Assembly: GCF_000337215.1 (NCBI RefSeq)
Contig: NZ_AOHZ01000084.1
Location: 80,768-119,468, forward strand
Reading direction: 5' to 3'
DNA: 38,701 nt
From: Natronolimnohabitans innermongolicus JCM 12255
GTDB taxonomy: Archaea > Halobacteriota > Halobacteria > Halobacteriales > Natrialbaceae
Shown here: positions 19,401-27,561 of the stretch, in pieces
How positions within the stretch are numbered: the stretch's first letter is position 1
How the letters are laid out: each line of letters begins with the position of its first letter
Translations under genes and position numbers: made by a program
Notes under the pieces: model-generated
What the model saw: only the letters and a program-made list of their open reading frames with translations
Told to the model about the DNA's origin: nothing
Database searches by the model: none

Positions 19401-19611
19401 CGGGATCGGCATCGATCCGGAACACACCGACGGAATCTTCGAGGTCTTCGTGCGCGCCCACTCGCGGTCGGAACACGACGGGACGGGGATCGGGCTCGCG
19501 ATCTGCCAGCGAATCGTCGAACACTACGGCGGCGACATCTGGCTCGAGTCAGCCCCCGACGAGGGGACGACGGTCTCGTTTACCCTCCCCGCAGCACCCG
19601 AGTCAGAGTGA
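16435..19611 (+). CDS. Multi-PAS/GAF sensor histidine kinase
   Basis: This 1058-residue cytoplasmic kinase has no membrane segment. Domain order: PAS1 (about 20-130), PAS2-like (165-260), PAS3 (270-385, with FRLDTDGHVVSWNEGA and GYEREEILG), PAS4 (395-525), PAS5 (535-640), GAF (660-820), HisKA (835-905, phospho-acceptor His845 in ASHDLQEP) and HATPase_c (940-1055). The N box is QNVLSNAIAYA, G1 is DDGIGID and G2 is GTGIGLAIC. All catalytic motifs look intact. The five PAS modules and the GAF probably sense redox, light or small ligands; none shows a recognisable cofactor site. The single-domain response regulator 530 bp downstream is the natural partner, by position. Confidence 0.93.
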   Translation: MDDGPQPGKSAFWANGMAEADVRRRSRTLLNTLDDGLYHLDADGIVVGANDALLESVGYAREALLGSHVSALHDGDTVERLEDAARTRPESDDKEAPSALDAGLETADGGRVACTLRIRVVEAADGTTEIVGIVRTDEDREKPAKRDSRDATDGSTRVKREGSDDADGRDVCIVLVDDEGTVAWVDDAVVANAACTRDELLGRDAQSIRELLAERSESDRAFAEAKREDVSTNSGLEWQRRPIESDPYAGGRIDVYRCPHDRTLTPGDGERETEFASLVDAVEEYAIFRLDTDGHVVSWNEGAATIKGYEREEILGEHFSVFYTDDDRDSDVPERNLEIAAERGSLEAEGWRRRADGSQFWATVTITPIREDGTLQGYAKVTREMTDRREREQRLQAERDLSNRILETSPIGIAVIDADGTPVRANDHMAEILGRSHETTTSHILEQVDVYDADGTAVPIDERPAIRALETGEAVTDREYRIETDDDTGDTDRQSRWLSINAAPVTGDDGAVRHVVVAATDVTALKRQAKRLERQRDDLRNELDALLERIDDAFYAVDTDWKLTYANEAVAELAGVSRDELLEMTLWEAFPEFADTDFAALDRQAMATGESLEYEQYYQPADVWLQVSVHPSSTGQSVYLNDITQRKAARNSLQQRAHQQEVIAELGQLALETDDLDELLTETSKRVANALGNEYCCVLDLDSETNQLHVRQGVGWEDGTVGTATVSAAGDSQAGYTLRSPEPVVVEDLPSETRFTASPLLTDHDVHSGISTTIGSAADPWGILETHTTDQRSLTVEDVNFVQSVANILTEAIERRESQQELETTIARLEASNERLERFAYAASHDLQEPIRMVSSYLRLIEKRYENALDEEGTEFLTFAVDGADRMREMVDSLLTYSRVDSRETRLEPVAVDEVLEQVCSDLELRIDETDAVVTVGSLPRVRADESQLRQLFQNVLSNAIAYAGSEPPRIHVSAERDGGNWRLSVEDDGIGIDPEHTDGIFEVFVRAHSRSEHDGTGIGLAICQRIVEHYGGDIWLESAPDEGTTVSFTLPAAPESE

Positions 19612-20139
19612 CGGGGGAGGACGCGACTCAGCGGTCGTCTCGCAGTTCGGATGCGTCCACCAGTCGCCGACACTCGGAAACAACAATGCGCGTATGTGAC
19701 GCGTCACTTGGCAAGTTACTAGAATGGGTCAGAGGCAGTCGTATTAGCGCGTCGAAATCGGTTGTTGTGAGTTATAGGTGCAGTAAGCGACGGGTAGCCA
19801 TCTCCACTGACGATCGAGTTGCACGGGCCCACACGTGATCGCTACGCTCGTGTTACCCGTATACACCGCCCCAGCGATACTGAGTTGCGTTCGGAGCGGC
19901 TGTGTCGCATAGAGCCAGAATGTTTCCGTTAGATAAATACTTGTATTGTGACAGTTCGTCCCCTAATCGGAGCTCTGAACTGGGTATAGGGATGCGCGAG
20001 AGATTTCGATCCACAGTCCGTTCTACTCGCAGCACTGTTGACCGGATCGCCATCGAACTGGCAGTGATCGTTCACGAGCCGATGAATTAGATCCAATCGA
20101 GACAGAATGTTTAAAACTATCAGCGCCAACTACTGGGGT
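19612..20139. other. Intergenic region between kinase and response regulator
   Basis: About 530 bp without a supportable gene. An AT-rich patch at 19930-19950 (TAGATAAATACTTG) could be a promoter for an unseen small RNA. At the right end TTTAAAA at 20110-20116 lies 24-30 nt before the response regulator ATG at 20140. That regulator therefore has its own promoter, separate from the kinase. Confidence 0.5.
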
Positions 20140-20544
20140 ATGGGTCCTCAAAGCGGATTTGACGACATCCTTCTCGTAGAGGACAACCCCGGCGACGTTC
20201 GACTGACCAGAGAGTTGCTCAAGAACGCCGAGCAGGACCCGACGCTACACGTCGTCTCCGACGGCGACGATGCACTATCGTTTCTCCGCCAGACCGGCGA
20301 GTATCGAGACGCACCACGTCCAGACGCGATACTGCTGGACCTTCACCTTCCTCGAATGGACGGCGAAGAGGTATTACGCGAACTGGACGAGGGACTGCGC
20401 GACATTCCGACGATCGTGCTGTCGGGCTCACAGCAGGGTGCCGACCTCAAACTCGACGACGTCGAAGCGGACGTCGACGCCTGCATCGAGAAACCGCTCA
20501 GCGCGAAGCGACTCGACGAGTTCGCTCGAGCGAGACACGGTTGA
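20140..20544 (+). CDS. Single-domain response regulator (receiver, Rcp1-like)
   Basis: This is a 134-residue receiver domain with no output domain. The acidic pocket is VEDNPGD (Asp15), the phospho-acceptor is Asp67 in LLDLHLPRMDG, the switch Ser is in VLSGSQQ and the conserved Lys is in CIEKP. The sequence resembles the Rcp1 type of stand-alone receivers that pair with phytochrome-like or PAS kinases. The ATG at 20140 is chosen over one at 20107 because the TATA-like TTTAAAA at 20110-20116 would lie inside the longer frame. It follows the large kinase on the same strand and ends 5 bp from a convergent transporter gene. Without an output domain it must act by protein contact or pass the phosphate on. 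Confidence 0.92.
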   Translation: MGPQSGFDDILLVEDNPGDVRLTRELLKNAEQDPTLHVVSDGDDALSFLRQTGEYRDAPRPDAILLDLHLPRMDGEEVLRELDEGLRDIPTIVLSGSQQGADLKLDDVEADVDACIEKPLSAKRLDEFARARHG

Positions 20545-20549
20545 AGGCG

Positions 20550-21734
20550 TCAGTCTGCCGTCCCGATGGTGATGGCCCAGAGTCCGCCGACGGTCGCCCC
20601 GAGCGTCAGGAGGACCGCGACGTGAAATCCATCGGCGTAGGCGACGCTCGCCGTCCCGAGCGGTGGCATCGCGAGCGCGGTGAACCCGATTCCCACGTTG
20701 AAGATGCCGACGACCGCCGTGTCTTTTTCCGGCGAGTATACGGTCATGAGCAGCGGGATGTAGAGCGTCGCGGAGCCACCCAGACCGAGCCCGATGAGGA
20801 ACACGGCGACGAGGAGCCCGGGCGTCGCGGGAACGAACAGCAACGCGATACCGACGGCCGCACAGACGAGCGATCCCAGAAACGCTCGTCGCGAGCCGAT
20901 CACGTCGGCGAGGTAGCCGCTGCCGATCCGCGAGATGATACTGACGCCGCCGATCAAGCCGAACGCGACCGACGCGGCGGCTTCGGTCATCCCACGAGTC
21001 GCGAACAGTTCGACGGCGTATGCTGCGAGCAGTTGGTACCAGGCGAACGAGAGTGCGATACCGACGAACAACAGCCTGAACGTCCGCGTCCCGCCGAGTC
21101 GACCGAGCCACGCCACGAGTTCGGCGGCGTCCGCACTCGAGTGAGTTGCCCAGCGCGGGCGGCGACAGACGAGCGCGGCGAGGACGAAGCTTCCAGCGGT
21201 CACCGACATGATGAGCAGAAAGCCGCGACGCACGCCGACCTCGGTAAATGCGAACTGCCAGAGCGGCGGAAGGACGGTCAACCCGAGGCCGTTCCCGACG
21301 AAGATCAGTCCCGTGGCGGCGCCTCGCCGAGTCTCGAACCAGCGCGGGACGATCGACGCCAGCAGGACGAATACCGTCCCGAGGGCTAGCCCGAGGACCG
21401 CGAAGACGAGCGTGAGACCGACGGCTGACGAGACGAGATAGAGCGACGGCGCCAGGGCGGCCGTCGCGACGGCACAGCCGAACAGCAGCGCTCGAGCCGA
21501 GTATCGCGTTCCGAAGACGCCGACCAGCCCGGAGCCGATAAAGAACGTAAAGAGCATGACCGCGAAGACGCCGGAGAGTGCAATCGGCGCAGTACCGAAG
21601 GCGTCGCTGAACGGTTCGCGAAAGATACCGTACGACAGCGGCGTGCCGAACGTAAAGATCATCGCCACGGCGCCGATAATCGCGACGAGCCAGCTACGGC
21701 GACCGTCGGGACGCTCTACGCGGTCAGTTCGCAC
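20550..21734 (-). CDS. MFS transporter, monocarboxylate/oxalate-formate-like
   Basis: This 394-residue major facilitator protein has twelve predicted membrane segments in two halves. The first half has the loop GVFGTRYSARALLFG and the motif VPRWFETRRGAATGLIFVGN, typical of the oxalate:formate/monocarboxylate porter branch. A central loop follows at about 190-210, then the second half with GYLADVIGSRRAFLGSL. The start is GTG. It is a lone gene, convergent with the response regulator at 5-bp spacing. A small carboxylate is the likely cargo by family, but the substrate is unproven. Confidence 0.85.
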   Translation of the reverse strand: MRTDRVERPDGRRSWLVAIIGAVAMIFTFGTPLSYGIFREPFSDAFGTAPIALSGVFAVMLFTFFIGSGLVGVFGTRYSARALLFGCAVATAALAPSLYLVSSAVGLTLVFAVLGLALGTVFVLLASIVPRWFETRRGAATGLIFVGNGLGLTVLPPLWQFAFTEVGVRRGFLLIMSVTAGSFVLAALVCRRPRWATHSSADAAELVAWLGRLGGTRTFRLLFVGIALSFAWYQLLAAYAVELFATRGMTEAAASVAFGLIGGVSIISRIGSGYLADVIGSRRAFLGSLVCAAVGIALLFVPATPGLLVAVFLIGLGLGGSATLYIPLLMTVYSPEKDTAVVGIFNVGIGFTALAMPPLGTASVAYADGFHVAVLLTLGATVGGLWAITIGTAD

Positions 21735-22196
21735 GACTCAGTCTCGGCGATACGAGGTCGAAAACGTTCTGCTTCACGACTGGTCGTCGAGTTCGGTGAC
21801 GGTACAGAGGTGGGACGGAGACGACACGCTCGAACCGACGGCGACGTCGCTCTCGGTTCAACAGTCGCGAGGAAAACACAACACCCTACTCTCGGGCAGG
21901 AGCAGCGCTATGGACACGATCGATTCAACGCAGGTCGGTCGACGGTGGGGTCCGGTTCGTGGCGGTCACCTCCATGGTATGCTATAACAACCCACCAATA
22001 ATAATTATTTCCATGGCGGCAACACTCGAGGGGCAGACGGTACCCCCATCGGCCACGGTATCGACGACGTCGATGGCATCGACGGGCGAGTCGGAAGTCG
22101 TTCCGGAAACCGAATCCGACTCGAGTGGTCCGATCGGAACAGTCAGGCGAGAGCAAATATTCTTTTGGTGCTGAGTTGCGAAGTGAGCACGAGCCG
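21735..22196. other. Intergenic region before the HalOD1 gene
   Basis: I see no convincing gene in these 462 bp. It contains an AT island at 21997-22012 with the 10-bp palindrome AATAATTATT (22000-22009). An AAATATTC patch near 22153-22160 is the best TATA candidate for the gene starting at 22197. A short frame of 53 codons from 22013 is low-complexity and not supported. Confidence 0.45.
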
Positions 22197-23030
22197 ATGG
22201 CCTATGAGACACCGTACTACCTCACTTTCGATGATCACGAGTCGCCGAGCGAGCGACTGATTAGCGCGATCGCAGCCATCGTTGGCGTGCGACCGAGGGA
22301 GCTTTCGGCGCTCTACTCCGCGGTCGATCCGGACGCACTCGATGGCATGACGTCGTCGTCGGGCGAGTACTCGCTTTCGTTCGAGTACGAGGGATTTCAC
22401 ATCACCGTCCACAGCGACGGATCGATGCTGCTTCGCGATCCCGAGTCGATACACGCGACCAACGGGACGATTTCGAACGCACTCTTGCTCGCATCGGAGA
22501 CGGCCGACGATACCTGTACGGATCTGCAGTTTCCCTATCCACCCAGTCACGAGAACGTCCTCAGCGTGACGACCGATCGGACCGCTTCCGCGGTCGTCAA
22601 CGAGTGGCGACACCGAGACCACGAGCCGCCCGTCAATCGGAAGCTCATCAGTCTCGCCGATTTCACGCGCTCGGCCGACACCCAGTCGGTCACCCTTCCC
22701 GGTTCGGTCGAAGCGGACCTCCTCTCCGATCCAGTGGACCTCTCGACGCTTCACAACCGAATCGTCCAGTCACTCGACGCGTGGCAGTCGAATTCGTACG
22801 TAACGGTTCTGTGTTTCCGCTCCGTCGAGACGTTGCTCGAAGAGGTCGGGCTAGACGACGTGTACAGTTTCCTCTACAGCCTTACGTCGCGGGTCGCCGA
22901 CGCGGACGCACTCGCCCACTACCATCTCGATCCGCTCGCCTGCGACGACGAAGCGATCACCGTCCTCGCGCCGCTTTTCGACGCCGTCGTCTCCGATGAC
23001 GGAACCGGTACGACCGTTCTCGACGGGTGA
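22197..23030 (+). CDS. HalOD1 output domain protein with a DUF7504-like C-terminal domain
   Basis: This 277-residue protein has two parts. Residues about 10-95 match the HalOD1 output domain of haloarchaeal signalling proteins (SERLISAIAAIVGVRPRELS, then FEYEGFHITVHSDGSMLL). Residues about 115-270 resemble the DUF7504 family, a RecA-like fold without nucleotide motifs (LSVTTDRTASAVVNEW, YVTVLCFRSVETLLEEVG). HalOD1 is thought to be an output module in two-component systems, but its action is not known. The ATG at 22197 is preferred to one at 22125 because the upstream residues are low-complexity and a TATA-like patch lies between. It ends 5 bp before a convergent MFS gene. The kinase and receiver nearby lack an output domain, so this protein is a candidate partner, by position only. 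Confidence 0.78.
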   Translation: MAYETPYYLTFDDHESPSERLISAIAAIVGVRPRELSALYSAVDPDALDGMTSSSGEYSLSFEYEGFHITVHSDGSMLLRDPESIHATNGTISNALLLASETADDTCTDLQFPYPPSHENVLSVTTDRTASAVVNEWRHRDHEPPVNRKLISLADFTRSADTQSVTLPGSVEADLLSDPVDLSTLHNRIVQSLDAWQSNSYVTVLCFRSVETLLEEVGLDDVYSFLYSLTSRVADADALAHYHLDPLACDDEAITVLAPLFDAVVSDDGTGTTVLDG

Positions 23031-23035
23031 ACCGG

Positions 23036-24193
23036 TTAGTTCGGTAATCGACCTCGACGCTCGAGAAGCGCGAGGACGACGACCGTAACGGCGAGGAAAA
23101 CGGCCGCGACGCGAAAGACCGAGTCGTAGGCGTAGCCGTGCTCGATGAAAACGCCGAGAACGAGCGACCCCAGCGCCTGTGTGAGCATCCAGACGGAGCT
23201 AAAAACTGCGTAGGCGCTCCCGCGACTCGAATCCGGGAGCGTATCGAGGAGGAACGTGTCCGTCGCCGGAAACAGCGAGTGGATGACGAACCCGACGACG
23301 CTCGAGATGGCGATCAGTCCGACCACTCCCTCGACGAACGTAAGCACGAACAGCGACGCGGCGAAACAGGCGACGATTCCGAGCAGGTACGGAACGCGCG
23401 GCAGTCGGTCTGCCAAGTCGCCGCCGACGAAGAACGCGGGGATGCCGGCCGCGAAGACGACCGAGAGCAACAGCCCCGAGGCCCGCGTGGAGAGTCCCTT
23501 CGACTGCATGTAGAGTTCGTAGAAGTTGAAGACGCCCTGCCAGACGAACGACGTTACGCCGACGATCGCCAGCGCGGTCACGATCAGCCGCCACTCGGAG
23601 AGCGCGCCGGCGACGAACTGTCGGTCTGCTGCGCCCGCCGTCGGGAGTTCGGTTCGTCTCGCGGCGAGACCCGTATACGCCGTCACGACGACCGAACCGA
23701 TCGCGATCAGCCACAGCGAGAGCCGCCAGTCGACGACCAGCGTCAGCGTTACGAGCGGCGCCGCGATCACCGCGGCGATCTGACTCGCGGCTCCGTGGAT
23801 GCCCATGATGCGTCCGACGCGACCCGGAAACAGTTCGCTCAGGAGCGGGTTCGCAGAGACGAAGTAGGTGCCGGAGGCGATGCCCATCAGGAAGGCACCG
23901 GCCATGAGGTGTTCGATCGTCGTCGCGGTCGCGGCGAATCCCGAAGCGACCGCGAGGATCGTTCCCGAGCCGAGTACGACGTAGTGTCTGGGGACTTTCG
24001 TCAGCAGCCAGCCGGTCGGCAGGCGGGGAGACGCGCTGCCGATCCACGCGAGCGTAACGAGGAGTCCGGCCGCCGCCTCGCCGATCGTGAATTCGGCGAT
24101 GATCACGTCCAGCAGCGGCGCGAAGATGATTCTGGCGAGGTTGAGAAGAAAGACGAGGCCACAGAGGGAGGCAAACAGTCGCGTACGGCTCAC
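23036..24193 (-). CDS. MFS transporter
   Basis: This 385-residue major facilitator protein has twelve predicted membrane segments. The first half has LPTGWLLTKVPRHYVVLGSG in the motif A loop and SELFPGRVGRIMGIHGAAS in the next. The second half carries GGDLADRLPRVPYLLGI and the long hydrophobic segments that follow. The start codon is GTG at 24193. No substrate signature is recognised; it differs clearly from the MFS gene at 20.5-21.7 kb, so the two are not recent duplicates. It is transcribed alone toward the HalOD1 gene. Confidence 0.85.
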   Translation of the reverse strand: MSRTRLFASLCGLVFLLNLARIIFAPLLDVIIAEFTIGEAAAGLLVTLAWIGSASPRLPTGWLLTKVPRHYVVLGSGTILAVASGFAATATTIEHLMAGAFLMGIASGTYFVSANPLLSELFPGRVGRIMGIHGAASQIAAVIAAPLVTLTLVVDWRLSLWLIAIGSVVVTAYTGLAARRTELPTAGAADRQFVAGALSEWRLIVTALAIVGVTSFVWQGVFNFYELYMQSKGLSTRASGLLLSVVFAAGIPAFFVGGDLADRLPRVPYLLGIVACFAASLFVLTFVEGVVGLIAISSVVGFVIHSLFPATDTFLLDTLPDSSRGSAYAVFSSVWMLTQALGSLVLGVFIEHGYAYDSVFRVAAVFLAVTVVVLALLERRGRLPN

Positions 24194-24742
24194 GGTCGAT
24201 ATTCAAACTGAGACGTCTCAAACGTTCCGAATGTCGTGGACGCGAGACGCTGTGTCCGTCGTAGAGACCGAGCGAAGAACGGATCCGAGACGCTCGCGAT
24301 ATCTGTTCGATAGCGATACGACAGCGACAGCGACAGTCGATACGCTTATTCGGGGGCAGTCGAATAGCTCACCCGCGGGGGAACGCTACCGTCGGTATCG
24401 GCAGCACCTGTTCGAACTGAGACATTCGAAAACCCCGCCGATGGTCACGCAGTTGAGCGCACAACCGACTCGACCATCGTCTCCCCCATCGGCCCACCAC
24501 TGTCGTTTCGGGGGGTTCCGGCGCCGACCAACCCGTCGGCGTTTTCGACCAGCGAGCGTTCGGGCGAGAGCGTTGCGCATCGGCCGGTACGCTATCACCG
24601 CACCGAGCAGATTCGAGACGAGCCCGAACGGGATCTAGTACCGAAGGTTTCGTAATAAGGGTAGCGTCGATTTCGAACCGTGAGCTAACAGATAGCGCTT
24701 TGGGCGTACGAGAGCCAACGGAGAGACAACGCGCTCGGAACG
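24194..24742. other. Intergenic region without a recognised gene
   Basis: About 550 bp. The frames present are Arg/Ser/Pro-rich on both strands, as expected of non-coding high-GC DNA. Short repeats of GACAGC occur near 24320-24335. No domain or promoter can be defended. Confidence 0.45.
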
Positions 24743-24883
24743 TCAGAGATCGTATCGAGAGATTTCCGCCGACTCGCAAACGGGACACGTTTCGGTCTCG
24801 GCGTCGACGTTCGTCCCGCAGCGACGACACTCGAAGAGGGACTGGCTTCGACGTCGTTGGAACAGCTGTCTCAGGACGTTCAT
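24743..24883 (-). CDS. Small zinc-ribbon (rubrerythrin-like) protein
   Basis: This is a 46-residue protein from the ATG at 24883. After a basic start (LRQLFQRRRSQ) it has two Cys-X2-Cys pairs, CRRCG and CPVCE, 12-13 residues apart, forming a one-zinc ribbon or rubredoxin-like knuckle. Proteins of this size and pattern are common in haloarchaea and are annotated as rubrerythrin-like domain proteins; their role is unknown. A longer in-frame extension upstream reaches 25039, but its composition is poor and it is not used. The region on both sides is scarred, so this may be a lone survivor. Confidence 0.65.
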   Translation of the reverse strand: MNVLRQLFQRRRSQSLFECRRCGTNVDAETETCPVCESAEISRYDL

Positions 24884-25160
24884 CGATCGTGATGTCGTAA
24901 CCGGCGTCGACTGGTCGTGGGGAGCGGCCGCCACAGGGGGTGTTAACCGGCAGGCGATCGCATCGAAAGCGTGACCCGCAGCCGTGTCCACGCCCTTCAC
25001 GTCCTCGTTTCCGTCGCCCACGGGATATACGTGAGCCAACCGGAGTGAAAGTGAAACGGACGCCCCGAGTGCGTATTCGTGAGCAGTTGGGCCTCGAGAC
25101 AGTCACGTCAGTCCGCCAGACATTGCTTTAGCGCTCGTCGGCGAGAGCTACGGCCGCATT

Positions 25161-26057
25161 ATGGGAACCGTCGACGTTGCAATCGGTGTCGATCAGACTG
25201 TGTCGCCGGTTGGCTGAGCCCATACAGAGGAGAAGACTCCCTCCGCCGATCTCTCGAAAGTGCTGGCCGCCGGAAACGAAGGTATTCCGCGGATGCTCGC
25301 ACTCTACGACGACCAGGAGATCGAGGCGTCGTGGTACGTCCCAGCCACACGGTCGAAACGTTTCGCGACGAGATCGAAGCCGTCGCCGCCGACGGACACG
25401 AACTCGGCGTCCACAGCTACTCCCACGAGAACCCGACCGACCTCTCGCGGGAGCAAGAAGACGAGATTCTCGAGGTGTCGATCGACCTCATCGAGGACGT
25501 AACCGGCTCCGAGCCCGTCGGACACCGAGCCAGCTGGTGGGAGTTCAGCGAGAACACGCCGGATCTCGTCGAGACGCACGGCTTCCTGTACGATAGCAGT
25601 CTGATGGAGCGGATGTTCGAGCCGAGGTGGCTGCGCAAGGGCGACAGCTGGGTGAAAATCGAGTGCGAACAGGATCCCGAGACGTGGATGGAGCCGCATC
25701 AATACGGCGAAGAGACCGACGTCGTCGAGATTCCGATTAGCTGGTATCGCGACGACATCCCGCCGATGCTGTTCATCAAGCAGCCGATCTACCACGCCGG
25801 CTACAAGACCCCGAGATAATGTAGAGCAGTACTACGAGCGCCAGTTCGACTACCTCTACAATCGCCGCAGGGCCGGCGTCTACACGTTTACCATCCACCC
25901 GGATATCCACGGCCTGCCCCACACGATTCCGCTGTTCGAGGAGTTTATCCAGTACGTCAAGAGCCACGAGAACGCGCAGTTCGTCACGCTCGAGACGGTC
26001 GCCGAGAAATTCAGAGACGATCCGTCGGTCTACGAGAGCGAGAGCGACTACGTCTGA
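25161..26057 (+). pseudogene. Broken polysaccharide deacetylase (NodB-fold) gene
   Basis: Pieces of one deacetylase-like protein lie in alternating frames. The start at 25161 (MGTVDVAIGVD) runs to a TGA at 25215. The next piece is in another frame (DCVAGWLSPYRGEDS), then back (GIPRMLALYDDQEIEASWYVP), then across (HTVETFRDEIEAVAADGHEL with the metal/catalytic motif HSYSHEN), and finally back from about 25815 (EQYYERQFDYLYNRRRAG) to a natural-looking end at 26057. At least four frameshifts are needed, so the gene is dead unless the assembly is at fault. The protein would have been about 295 residues and would have removed acyl groups from sugars or amidic substrates. It abuts the truncated asparaginase. 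Confidence 0.75.
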
Positions 26058-26694
26058 TACGGTTTGTTGTCCCGATATACCAGTGATTGCTATATCGATA
26101 TGCCGGTGCAGTCTCACACTGCGGTGATCGGTGGATCGAAACGCCGGCCCTGTCGACGGTCGCGACGGGACCGACAGTTCGGGAACGAAACGCCTCGAGT
26201 GCAGCCGTGTGGGCCTTCGTGACCGCTCGAGCGCTGTGGACCTCCCCATTGAACGCGACGAACGTTCCACCGGCGTCGCGCTCGACGAACGCCTCGACGC
26301 CGCGAACTGCTGTCAACAGATTGTGCGGCCCATCCGAGCTTACTTCGTCCGGTCGACGTTGCGCTCCCGTCAGAAAGACCGGAAGCTCGGGCTGGACGGC
26401 AACGTCGAGGTAGTAGGCCGTCTCCTCGAGCGTATCCGTTCCGTGGGTGAGAACGACGGCGTCGACCGTCGAATCGGCCTCGAGTTCGCGCACTCGTCGG
26501 CCGATCGTCTCGAGCGTCTCGCCGTCCATCTCGAAACTCGGGGCCTGTGCGAGCGTTTCAACCGAGAGCGTAGCGTGGGACTCGAGTTCGGGGATCGACT
26601 CTACGAGTTCCTCCCCGGTCCGCGTCGGCCGCGGACCGCCGTCCGCGTCGGTACTCGCGATAGTGCCGCCCGTGCTGAGAAGCGTGACGTTCAT
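26011..26694 (-). pseudogene. C-terminally truncated L-asparaginase
   Basis: The reading frame from the ATG at 26694 encodes the N-terminal domain of a bacterial-type asparaginase. The first catalytic Thr is Thr11 in STGGTIAST. The second site is THGTDTLEETAYYLD. The SSDGPHNLLTAVRGVE and VTKAHT segments (catalytic Lys) are also present. Similarity stops near 26130; the last 30-odd residues are unrelated and run antisense into the end of the deacetylase pseudogene. A full-length enzyme has about 320 residues; this has 227. The C-terminal domain that completes the fold and dimer is missing, so activity is unlikely. The in-frame extension upstream of 26694 is not family-like and is ignored. Confidence 0.75.
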
Positions 26695-26824
26695 GCCGGC
26701 CGCTACCACGGGGAGAATCGAAAAGTGCGGGGGAGCACGACGCAAAACGCTCGCTGTCCGGCGAGTCAACACCGACGAGAACTGTTCTTCACCAGCGAAC
26801 AATTTTCGAAACGAGGCGAGGAAC

Positions 26825-26830
26825 TATTAT
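26825..26830 (+). promoter_or_regulatory. TATA box of the small gene at 26854
   Basis: TATTAT lies 24-29 nt before the ATG at 26854, consistent with a leaderless transcript. Confidence 0.45.
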
Positions 26831-26853
26831 CTTGCGTTTCGAATGCTACCGTA

Positions 26854-27162
26854 ATGAGTGAAGCCGTCGACGTCACGCAGCGGTGTACGTTTTCGCCGGC
26901 AATCGACGTTACCGCCGTTCTGGACCGTCTCGAGGTCCAGTTTCTGGACGTCCACGAGCGCCGCGCGATCGTCATCTTCGCCGGCGCGATCCTCAACCTC
27001 GAGTGTCTCGAGGGCGAATTAACTGCTCTCGAAACGGGAGCCGTGACCGTCTACGATCTACCAGTAGATGGACCGAGAGACGGCGTAACTGAAGACGAGG
27101 CTGCCAACGAACTGATCGAAGAGTTCGAACAGCAGTTGGTGACCGCCGCCCGGTCAGCGTAA
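26854..27162 (+). CDS. Small acidic protein of unknown function
   Basis: I do not recognise this 102-residue protein. It is acidic with normal haloarchaeal composition. The first part looks like alternating strands and helices (FSPAIDVTAVLDRLEVQFLD, AIVIFAGAILNLECLEGELT) and the end is a helix (EDEAANELIEEFEQQLVTAA). It has no signal peptide or membrane segment. A TATA-like box at 26825-26830 supports a leaderless start at 26854. It is the last gene before the iteron cluster at the 3' side of orc1/cdc6, so a replication-related job is possible but is only inference from position. Confidence 0.6.
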   Translation: MSEAVDVTQRCTFSPAIDVTAVLDRLEVQFLDVHERRAIVIFAGAILNLECLEGELTALETGAVTVYDLPVDGPRDGVTEDEAANELIEEFEQQLVTAARSA

Positions 27163-27205
27163 TTATGAGCGACGAGACGACGCACGGTAAGGCTCGATCT
27201 CCACA

Positions 27206-27501
27206 CCCCCCGTGTGCGAGATGAATTTCGTGGCGGCGGTTCGGAGAGACCCCGTGTGCGAGATGAATTTCCTCCCCGTTGTAAGTGGACACCCCGTGTG
27301 CGAGATGAATTTTTGCTCGGTTTCGAGTGGACCCTCCGTGTGCGAGATGAATTAGCTGCGTTCCACTGACACCCCCCGTGTGCGAAATGAAATTTCGCAC
27401 GCGTCCTCGAGGAATGTTTTCACACGTGTATGAGATACAATCTCGGGTCGTTGATTGTCACACATTCGGGACGGAATGCACCCCGTGTGCGAAATGAAAT
27501 T
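27206..27501. repeat. Cluster of six origin-recognition-box-like iterons
   Basis: Six direct copies of C-run plus GTGTGCGA(G/A)ATGAAAT occur, at 27206-27228, 27250-27270, 27292-27313, 27332-27353, 27372-27394 and 27481-27501. The first five start 40-44 bp apart, close to four helical turns, so they face one side of the DNA. A decayed copy may lie at 27422-27441. The G-run on the bottom strand and the site next to orc1/cdc6 fit haloarchaeal origin recognition boxes. The sequence differs from the TTCCA-GTGGAAAC type known from chromosomal oriC1. Confidence 0.8.
27380..27400. repeat. Palindrome over the fifth iteron
   Basis: GTGCGAAAT-GAA-ATTTCGCAC has perfect 9-bp arms and a 3-nt centre. The other iterons lack the right arm, so this copy could bind two initiator subunits face to face. 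Confidence 0.5.
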
Positions 27502-27561
27502 ACTGGTGGGTATAGCGTTTGGATACTGGCTCGGTCGACCGTCGGCACGACCGACCCTCCC

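Noticed and set aside
27206-27394. Regularly spaced repeats that look like a small CRISPR array
   Set aside because: Repeats are short with a common C-run, the intervening bases are about 20 nt, copies recur singly elsewhere and one is inverted, and there are no cas genes. Position next to orc1/cdc6 fits origin boxes.
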